A stretch of 64,000 bases of DNA from Cliona cf. orientalis (taxonomy: Eukaryota > Porifera > Demospongiae > Clionaida > Clionaidae): the NCBI GenBank assembly GCA_963930775.1, contig OZ005689.1, forward strand, positions 15,004,923 through 15,068,922. The letters are read 5' to 3'. Position 1 is the first letter of the stretch, and each line of letters begins with the position of its first letter. Positions 48,461 through 58,200 of this stretch are shown piece after piece. The position numbers were made by a program, and so were the translations under genes. Below the pieces are notes generated by a model. It saw only the letters and a program-made list of their open reading frames with translations, ran no database searches and was not told where the DNA came from.

Positions 48461-50345
48461 CAATAGAGTGTGACCTTTGAAGCTCTGAGTTTGAGAGTGA
48501 ATGCTGTCTGAGTACATTGTATGTCATACAAATTTGGGGAATGTGTTTAAGAGTGTGATTAGATTGGAGCATATATATATTATATAGATTGCCAGTGAGC
48601 TTTGCAAACTCAAAGCAGTAGCCTTTGTGCAGCAGTGGACAGGTGTGTACATAGTGACATTCACACTTTCCTTATAAGGAAGGTGTTAACCCAAACAGAC
48701 TAATTATGTGCACCACTAGGGCTGCATCACTCCATCTGTGGTGGAGACCACCCTGAGCTGCACATGCACAATCACTAACTCCATTGCACACACTGCATGC
48801 TGAGTGCACTGCATGATCCTGAATTGAGCTGGAGCCTCAGGAAAGTATAGATCAAGTGCTACTGTTGGCCAGCTTCATTCACCACCCCTTCCCTCTCTTT
48901 TTGGATACTTTAGTAGTACACCAGCCAGACCCTCTAGCTCCTCCTTGTTTATTTTCTATTACTGGGGGGGGGGGGGGGGGGTATGAGTCCTCAGCCATAA
49001 TTCCTGATAGCTCTATCTTACTAGCATACCAATAGTGCCATTCTCCCTGTGATATGCTAGTGGTGATAATAGAATTAATGTTATTGTGAACATGGCCTAT
49101 TAGCTATTTACCTAAACTTCCATACTGGTATTCTGAAGGGGAAGCCTGGCTCGTTTCTAAGGGGTCAGAGTTGCATACAGAGGAGGGGGCACTGGTTTAT
49201 ACATGTAGCTTAAATTAATGAGTAATGATCACTATCTACTTTCTTGCTGTTGCTAACACCTGTACTCGAGTTTATTATAGCTAGTTCACACTTGCATGGA
49301 ACATATCAGTGGCGTGTCCAAGGGGGGGGGCTCCGGGTGCTCGAGCACCCCCCTCAGCTCTGGCACAACAGCCAGATCAGTAGCTCAGTGGCAACGTAAA
49401 CTCTTTATGCTGATAATCAACAACTGGTAGCCAGAAAATTCACTTTGTAAGCAACGTTTTGGGCGCCGTGGCCTAAAATTTAGCACCTCCCTCCTTCAAA
49501 TTCTGGATACACCACTGCATATTTAGCTGTCACAACAAAGATAGCTAATAATAATATTATTATAATAATTTAAAACAGTACCTGATCACTATTCACCTCT
49601 TGACAAGTGTCATAATATTAGGTAAATTTTTTGGAATTTTTGAGATCAACAAGTAGCATCTCTGAAACATTACAATACAGAAACTAGAGAAACATGGCAA
49701 GGCTCAACTGCTATAGTTATGCACATGTGTATACGCACACCATGCGCATAGAGTCATAACCCCTAGAAAAAATCATAATATTATGCAAATAAACGTGATT
49801 GACACAGCTAGTCCATGACAAACAGAATGAACACTGGCCCAAGTAAGCCCTATGACAATACTTGAGCACATACTTATCATTAGTTATTATGGTAATGGGG
49901 AGAGTTTGTTTGAAGGATAGCTTGGATTAAATTAATACCATATAAGCGAAAATATTGGCAGTCGCATAAGTTAGGCAATTTGGGTCCCAATGGCGCATTT
50001 CACACTATTCAGCACTTTAAATTGATTTTAAATTGGCGGTTATGGTATGGTATCGCTATAATAATATTATTATCTTATACTCTCTTGTTATTATATTACA
50101 TGCATGCGGATCAGAATTTAATTTAGAGGCTTACCATCAACCCACCCAATTTTATTCCCTGCCAAATTTTCCAGCTCTACAGTATTACATAATTCTCCAT
50201 AGGGATAATTATTAGCTAAGTCGACAATAATATAAATCATGTCCCTAGGGAGCCTATATCTTTAGGGATAAATTATAAAACCAAAATCATGATATAAATT
50301 AAAGCTAGGCTGTGTATCAATACATATTATAGTATGTATCCAAAT

Positions 50346-50730
50346 AATTGTGAACCGCTCTGAGAAAAGGGACCACTCGGGATAAAATTTCATTTTTGAT
50401 ACTTTACCAGAAACTATAGGATTTTGGCTTCATATTGATATGCTATGTTTATGTACTTGCAAATGTAAACTATCATTATGGGCGCAAACAATATTAATTG
50501 CTCGGACACATATAATTTAATACAAAATTTAATTAAATATACGCATTTTCCGAAATCGAATATTATATCTATCTGCATGTATAAAAATGGTCATAACTCG
50601 GCTTGTGATCAATATAAATTTTCATGAAACTTGCACCATTGGATTCAGCACGCACAGATCAATCCTTGCTAAAAACTCAATTTTTATGAAATATCCCGAG
50701 TGGTCCCTTTTCTCAGAGTAGGTCACAATT
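50346..50730. mobile_element. Inverted-repeat element with GGGACCACT ends (copy 2)
   Basis: Inverted ends AATTGTGAACCGCTCTGAG and AATTGTGACCTACTCTGAG (reversed) are each followed by AAAAGGGACCACTCGGGATA. Same family as 29298-29691, and nested in the 5.1-kb element. Confidence 0.75.
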
Positions 50731-51531
50731 AGTCTGAACGGGTAGCTATATCTGACCCCTTTTAGTTTATCCTATATTTTATCCTATGGGGTCGGTATGC
50801 ACAGACATACTCTAGAGCTAGGATATATATGTGATAGTGTGGTTCAATACTTCTACAGTAGAGTACAATTCTCTGTATATTCCGAATTGGGACAGCTTAA
50901 GGTGTCCTGATCAGAAGTGTTCTCATTTCAGAGGTAGTTTTATGCACCTTTCTAGCTATAGGTTGCTGGAACCATGCATGGTATCCTGATTAAGGGAGGT
51001 TTCATCATTTCAGGGATGTCCTTATAGAAGGGGTCCATGCACTGTATACTATAATAATATAGCACTGTGATACCATGGTTGTGGGAGCATCTGAGAAATT
51101 TAAGGCTGATGAGTAAATTATTTTGAAATATTGGTTATTATTATTCAGTGTTTCCCCCAGCATACCTGGATCAGGGTAGGCCACCCGGTTTGACTTTGGG
51201 CTAATTGGATAAACATCAAAGAAATGGGTGGAGTTTAAAGCCACAACTTAATTAAAAGCCTATGAATATCATTAAGCACCCGGTTTGGATTCTGTTCTGG
51301 GGGAATCCCTGATTATTAATAATTAATTATATGATTTGATTCTCCCTCACTTCTTTAAAATACCCATCTACCCATCAGACAAATTATTAATCTAATTTAA
51401 GATACCCATCAGACGAATTATTAAATGTTATTTTGAGCCCATAAGACAGAAATTAGATTCTCCAAAAAAAAACCCTGAAGACTAATTACTGTTCTTCCAT
51501 GGGGGTGTATCCTTATTAACTGGAATAGCCC

Positions 51532-53244
51532 AAAGAAAGAAAGATTAAGAAATGGCCATTTTTTTGAACATCTGGTTCTGGCATATACAATTGATTTGAT
51601 GAATGATCTTGGTCTTATTAGATAGATAATTTGCTGGAGATTCTGATTTTCACACTTAGAAATTTTACAAAATTACCTATTTTGAGATATTTGGATATTT
51701 GCAATGTATTACATATATGGCATATCCGGGCCATCCCTACTTATAGAGTCTACCGACTCTATGATAATGCCTCCTCAACAGCATGAATCCTTACAGTGGG
51801 TGATAGTGGTACACTAAGGTATTTTCCCATAATTGCGCAATTTTATAGCTCATTAACTTCTACTTAGCTAGCTACTTAATATTAAATTTGTATAACATTG
51901 TTATTCATCATTTACCATGTTTATCATGTGTGTGCATGTTAATTGGGAGCACTCCGGATCCATTGAGACCACCCATACTACGATGGAGTGAACACAAAAT
52001 TTATTATCACACTCAATCCCATAATTGTATTAGTGTGCTAGGGGATGGATTCACAAAATTAATGTCCCCAGGAGTAGATAAAGAATAGCAGTGTTGAACT
52101 GCATTTCAGAAACTTGATGTCTGTGAAAAAATACCTAAAGGACCTCTCTTTAGTAATAATATTAAGATTTACTACATAGATGTTAAGCTTCTCTTATATG
52201 GAACACCCTTGGGTGACGATGCTGTCACCTATGGCACTCAGCTAGATGCTCTAGCTATCAGGCCCAACTCATCAAATAACCATTAATTGTAGCACTTGTA
52301 TACAAGCCCTAAGATTTTTCCATAGGAAAAAATTTCAGGACTTGAGTGGGGATTGAGCCCATATATAACACACTCACATCTCCGGTGCGATGCTCTACCA
52401 ATTGAGCTACCAAGTCCCTGGGAGCAAGGTGGTGGGGAGGAAAGGTATACAAGTGCTGATTCTTGGTGCCCATTACATTAGATGTTAAGCTGTTGTCTCC
52501 GCTTATGGGCCTTAATTGCATTGAACCGTCAACAGATTATTAGTCCTTAGACTAACTGGATAATTGAGAGGTGGGCATAGCTATATAGGCACTGTAATAC
52601 TATTATTATAGTTGACTGTAAGTTGAACCGGCTGCACTAAATTAGATTAAACGAGCCGGCTACCACAAGGAATGGCCACTAGTACGTATCATGTTCCTGT
52701 GCACTGTAACTGAACTGCAGAAGCATTTGTGCCCTTTGTCGAAAGAAAAAAAAACACAACAAAAAAACCATCGCCTAATTATTACTAATAGTCTAGTCTT
52801 TGGAATTCATCGGATGATCCATTAACAAAGCATGCGGTGATAGCTATATTTTTGGCACGAATTAAGCTCCACACAATGCGGCTAGTTTGTATGTCCATCT
52901 ACGTGTGTTGGTGTACGTACGAACATGCTCGATTGTACATAACTATTATATAATATACATAATGTGTGTCAGCTGTTTGATGAATGGGTTCTGGTGTACG
53001 CAGGTCGTATTTACGCTGGAGGATACATCTCAGCACTACCACATTCCTCTCCTCTTCAGTCCCTACGCCTACTCCACCTACAGGGGAAGCCAGCCCATCA
53101 GTGATAAACTCACTCACTCATCAGTAAATTTAATTATTTACTTCTGTCATGATACCACAATTACTTGCAGCATCAGTATCCCTTTCATAATCATGAAAAA
53201 ATAAATTTTGGGCAAAATACAGAATATTATTATTCTCTCAGTGA
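51532..53244. other. Upstream flank of cassette D
   Basis: 51771-52160 is a copy of the block at 25272-25730. 53160-53230 is the conserved 3' flank of minus genes (CAGTATCCCTTTCATAATCA). One tRNA-like SINE lies at 52336-52418. The plus-strand frame at 52887-53204 shows no domain. No gene is called. Confidence 0.45.
52336..52418 (-). repeat. tRNA-derived SINE fragment
   Basis: On the minus strand GGGACTTGGTAGCTCAATTG begins an acceptor stem and box A, then GGTAGAGC, an anticodon-like arm (TCGCA..TGTGA) and a weak box B, GGGCTCAATCC, ending CAAGTCC. The T arm and position 33 deviate from a working tRNA, and a TGAAATTTTTTCC tail follows, so it reads as a SINE head rather than a tRNA gene. Confidence 0.6.
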
Positions 53245-54985
53245 TTATTTTAGTATGACATATATTAAGCATATCAGTGAGCAGAATAGCAGTAACATTC
53301 TCTCCATTATTACTTTACAGCTTGAAGAAGTCATAGTCTCTTGATCCAGATCTGCAGCTATAATTACCCCGCGCGCATGCGCAAGGGGTAAAGTAATCGG
53401 TCGTGTCGTCGTCGTTGTTGTTACCCCGCGCGCATGCGCAAGGGGTAATGTAATCGGTTTTGTCTGTCGTTGTTGTTGTCGTCGTCTGTTAGCACAAAAA
53501 TCGCCAGATCTGGAGATCTAGGCGTCTGGGTGACTCGTAAGTACAGCATATCCGTCGATATCGTCAAAAAACTGGCTTCATTATGCTTCGAATCGTTTGG
53601 TAAGGTCCATGAGCGTCGCAAATACTGCATTTTGTTGGCCACGCCTATCAACACTACCCACCATGTGCTTTCTGCTCATGCGCATAACCTGGCACAATTT
53701 TTAGGTAAAGGTCGTCAACAGACTGCCGGTCACGAGTTCGAGCTGTCTCACATCGACTATGATCGACGCTGCAGCGCGCGCGGGGTATGTGCTCTATAGA
53801 GCTCTAGTTGTCGTTGTTGTTAGCAGAAAAATCGCCATATCTGGAGGCCTAGGCACCTGAGCGACTAGTAAGCACAATGAATCAGTCGAATTTGGCGAAA
53901 AACGGGCTTCAGTGTGCTTCGAATCGAGGGATATGGTCCACCAGCGTCACAAATGGTGCCTTTCTGTTAGCCTTCGTAACCACGCCTATCGACAGTGCCC
54001 ACTCAATGCATTATGCATGCAGGCCTTGTGCTTTCTGCTCATGCGCATAATTATGTACTGGTAAAGGTCGTCAATAATGCTAGTGGCACACGTTTGGCTG
54101 GTAAGCTATCCACTGACTGGAATGCAAAGCCCCATCGATTCAGAATGTAAGCTACCTGTATGTAACTAGTCTACATCTGGTGCAGAGAGAGAGAGTCAGT
54201 GATGTTTTGACTGATATCACCAAGAGCCCAATAGCTATTTAATAAAACCGAAGGCTCTCGGGGTCTATAAGCCTTTGATACAACCAAGCAGCAACAAAAG
54301 TAGATCTATAGATTGCGCAATATGCGCGCGGGGTATATGCTCTATAGAGCTCTAGTTTGTCTAGTCGTCTCTTGATTGCAATTGTATTTGGAATGAGGAG
54401 CAATAATGTTGTACCTTCGCGGATAAGGGAAACAGTAACCTGGGTCACGGCTTCTAATAAAGACAACACCTTGTAAATGTTCATGCATTTCTTCAGTCAT
54501 TTGAATGTTTATGCGATAAACACATTTATTATTGTCGATATCAACTTTCTTACGATTAGTGCTATCATTAGTGTATGAGATACTCTGATCTGCAGCAGGC
54601 TCGAATTCGTTGAGGGGGCGCCATCCTTCCTGTTTTAAGGAATAGTAAGTGAATTCAGCATGAGAACAATCAGTGTTTAATATGAGATTTGATGAATCAT
54701 TGTATTGATGAAGTTTTGAGTTGGTTGTCCAGACAAGAGAGCATGATGTTTCTGCAAAAATTAAATTATCAAGATAAATTAATATTGAGGTTTAAACCTT
54801 AAGAATTGCTATTATATATATATAAGTGGAGTAATAATATTATTAATAATATATTGCCACCACATCCTCATACTTGGCACTACCATGTATGTCATTAATA
54901 ATTATTTATGGAGCTAACCTGCCAATGATGCTATAGAGACAATCATTAGCAAACACAGCAGGGTGTTGGCACTCAAGTTCCACAT
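53245..54985 (-). pseudogene. Cassette D minus gene, split by a repeat insertion
   Basis: Exon 1 is 54919-54985 (signal peptide MWNLSANTLLCLLMIVSIAS..); exon 2 starts at 54751. The six-cysteine domain is complete except that ECNC/DCNC reads YNC. In the stalk (QETTRQT) the frame runs into an inserted element and stops at 54342, which predicts 158 residues without stalk or anchor. The missing end (ADLDQETMTSSSCKVIMER.., hydrophobic tail, stop at 53245) lies beyond the insertion. The host gene may thus make a secreted form or be dead. It is divergent with receptor D. The start codon context differs from the other copies (MWNLS versus MRDSS). Confidence 0.78.
53361..54353 (+). mobile_element. Composite GCGCATGCGC-bearing insertion in minus gene D
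   Basis: Two TTACCCCGCGCGCATGCGCA starts at the left (about 53364 and 53421) and two ACCCCGCGCGC..TAGAGCTCTAG ends (about 53771-53806 and 54326-54353) show that one family member lies beside or inside another. The second half (53806-54353) matches the insertion in promoter C. It interrupts the stalk codons of the minus gene. It has no protein of its own that I recognise. Confidence 0.72.
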
Positions 54986-55259
54986 AATTTTGCTCAATTT
55001 TATCACGTCCAAATGTGCAGTATCAATCAGAATATACACTAGTTTAATAGTAATAGCTGCAGGCTCCATTCCTTTATACTTCTATATTGGGAAATACCAT
55101 GACATCATTTCGGGTCACGTTCTTGCGCAATAGTTCGCCAATCGCGCGCGCATGCGCAATCGCTTCCACCTATACAGGAAAAGGGATAATAGTGGGAAGT
55201 GGTCGTCAATCACGAAAACAGTTGATGAGCGTTGATGCCATCATAATAGTAGCCTAGCT
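54986..55259. promoter_or_regulatory. Divergent promoter of cassette D (compact form)
   Basis: 274 bases between the two start codons. TGACATCATTTC (about 55100), CCAAT (55138-55142) and GCGCATGCGC (55148-55157) are in the same order as in B and C, followed by ACAGGAAAAGG and GTGGTCGTCA. A TATAAAGG-like box for the minus gene lies near 55073. Confidence 0.7.
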
Positions 55260-58200
55260 ATGTCGCACCAGATATTCATTACAGCTTTCTTGCTCCCTGC
55301 TCTCTGCTTCACTAACATACTCTCAGATGGTGAGTACTGACATGCAACTGTGTATGCTAGTAGAGTCTTGCTTTGCTAATTTAATTTTTGTAATTTTTCA
55401 CTGATTAGCTACTCATTTCGGGCAATTCTTAATAAAATTAATGTATGACTTGTGTTTATTGCAGTTCTTCAGGATCCTGAGCCACAAAATGTACTTATTG
55501 GAAGCAATGCAACCTTTTTGTGCAGAATTCGTTTTAATCAATCAAGAATAATTTGGGAGCAGATCTCTCCTGGGTCAAATAAAGTAACACAGCTCTCTCA
55601 AGATGAAGGGAATGGTGTTTATATTTATGAAATCCGGACATCAGTAGAAGAACACTACTATAATTCAACACTCACTATTATAACCACCTGCTCTAATTCA
55701 GAAAGTTGGAATGGGGCAATACTTCGGTGCTTGGCTGATAGTGGCAGTGGGCGACTTTCAAGCAATAGAGCCACTTTAGCAATCCATGAATCTCTCAGTA
55801 AGACTTAGTGTTATTACTCATCTGCATAATTATACATCATTCTATGCTATTAATGTTATGCATATCGGTCTGGTATTTGCACCTTCAAGAAGGGCTCAGA
55901 AGCAAAGTGGGCTAACCCACAAATGTTGACTTAGCCCCCTGAATCTTGAAAACATGTTTAAAATGTGTTTCATGAGCTATAGAAAATTCAAAATTTTAGC
56001 AACTTGGTAGAGTACAATGTATGTATTTTAGTCCATTTTTGAGTTCTTTAGACAATTTCCCACATTTAGTTCGGGGTTAGCCCACTTTGCTTCTGTTAGT
56101 GAGCCCTTCATTAATTTATTATTATTTTTTGAGACCTTGTTTGTGCACACATTGACAAACATGCATGATCATAATTTTAATATGCAATGTGTATACAATG
56201 TCAAGAACCTAAACGCAACAAATGCAAGATCGCATACAAGTCACAACAATACTGGAGATTTCACAGTATTTTGTTTAGATTGTCGCTGTTTTCATCATCT
56301 GAAATATACTGAGAAATTTATACCTCCCAAAGGCAATCTGATCTTTGCATGCAAAGATCAGAAATCTCATGCAAAGATCAGATATCTCATGCAAAGATCA
56401 GATATCTCCAGTATGGTTGTCATGGTCTTGCATTTAATATTAATTTTGTTGCTGCTTATATAGCGGCATGTATGCATTACATAAAAATAATAATTATGCA
56501 TGTTTGTCAAAATGTGATTCCCAATCCAATCTTGTGCTGCAAGTGTTCCTGTCAACACTGTCTGGTGTCTTATCTGCAGATGACACTTAGCTATCTGCTA
56601 ATGGTCAATTCTTGATTGTAGATAGTACATATATAATATTACACTGCCATGAGCATTACCTTTAGAAATCACTAACTTAGTGATTTCTAAAGGTAATGCT
56701 ATATAATGGGACAAGTCTTCAGTGCTCTGCTCGTACTGGCAGTGGGCGACCTTCAAGCAACAGAGCCACTTTGGCAATCCATAAATCTCTCAGTGTATTA
56801 TATCATCTGCACATACATCTATGCTAATATAGCTACACGTCGGTCTGGTATGTGAGTAAAATATGTAACGGGAGTTGATCTGGGGGAAGAAGGTGGGTCT
56901 GGATAGCCAGAGTGGCCTTCACAGTAGTTCCTTCATGTAATGTAGTACAGAAGAGGCCCACCATTATCCCCCTTGTTTACTATGTGCAACCATCCCATCA
57001 GCCAGGTATAGTGTACCTTCTGGATCAGCATCTCAGAGTCTGCAGACTATTATGATATTATTATAGCTAGCTACATATAAATTTAGTTAAAGGTGTACAT
57101 GTATCACTCAATGTCTATTATAGAACTCTCTTTATCATCATGGCAAAATTGAGGGAGGAGGACATTTAGAGCCCCCTCCCCATTGTTTACACCAATAATA
57201 ATAATTATAAGTCTTAGATTATTATCGATGTATAATAATATACACTGCCATGAGTGCTACATTACTTTTAGAAATCACTAAGTCATGTATTGTCATCATA
57301 GGACCTCTCCCACCATTGAACTTGCTGATAACTCCCATTAGCACAAGTGTCCTGCGCTTAAGCTGGAACATTACTTCTACATTTCGCTGGCCCAGTTATC
57401 AAATTGATAGCTTCAGTGTGAATGTCACTAACATCAACAGCTCACAAAGACTCTTAGAGACTTCAATAGGATTTCAGAATTCAATTGAAATTGGGAGATT
57501 TAATCTCAGTATCGATGTTTTGCCACCTTGTACTAAGTTGAACTTCAATATCTCTTCAATCAGTGCCACATACGGAGAGAGTGATCCTAGTTTCATTATC
57601 AGAGGATTTCCTGAAGGTTTCTATATAAATATAATATTACAGTATTCACTATATTATTATAATAATTAAGCAACATTTCCACAATGATTATCATAATACT
57701 TAATATTATGTTTCTCTTTCAGCCCCCAATGAAATTAATATCATCAGCACTGAGGTGTACTTCCGTGCCAATGGTAGTCCACTTGTTGATCTGGAAATAC
57801 AAGTTTGTAGACATCTTTTTTTTGAAAGTGTAATAATTGTATTACGTATCATAGCTGCCTTCAACTGTGTGTCCTTATCAAGACATAGATTATTCAATCG
57901 TGATCAAAGAAGAGTGGCCCTCAGACGTGATTCAAAATTCAACATTTCATCATCGAGGATCTGGCAGTGTTCAACACTGGATTACGTCTGGGCTTAGCAA
58001 TAACAAAAATTATTCAGTAAATGTGATGGTAGAAGAATCTGAAACAAGTACTAATTTTGGTAAGCCATCCAATTAAAATAAAACATTGGAAGTAGCTGAG
58101 GATTCACTCTCATTCACTATATTATAATATTATAACATTATCATAAGTGCTATCTTTAATCAGTGATGACTATTATAGTAATAATATAACATTATTATTA

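Larger units (their letters stand above)
46421..51531. mobile_element. 5.1-kb element with 42-bp inverted ends, no recognisable gene
   Basis: GGGCTATTCCAGTTAATAA starts the left end, and its complement ends the right (51490-51531); the 42-base ends differ at two positions. AAAGAAAGAAA lies on both sides and could be a target duplication, but it is low-complexity. The interior has a tandem repeat near the left end, a GTGATTAGGGTA motif array, a perfect hairpin and one nested GGGACCACT element. All open frames inside are short and unrecognised. It is probably a non-autonomous element or a decayed large one. Confidence 0.65.

Noticed and set aside
52336-52418. A functional tRNA gene on the minus strand
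   Set aside because: The T arm is weak, position 33 is C, the variable region is odd, and a SINE-like tail follows.
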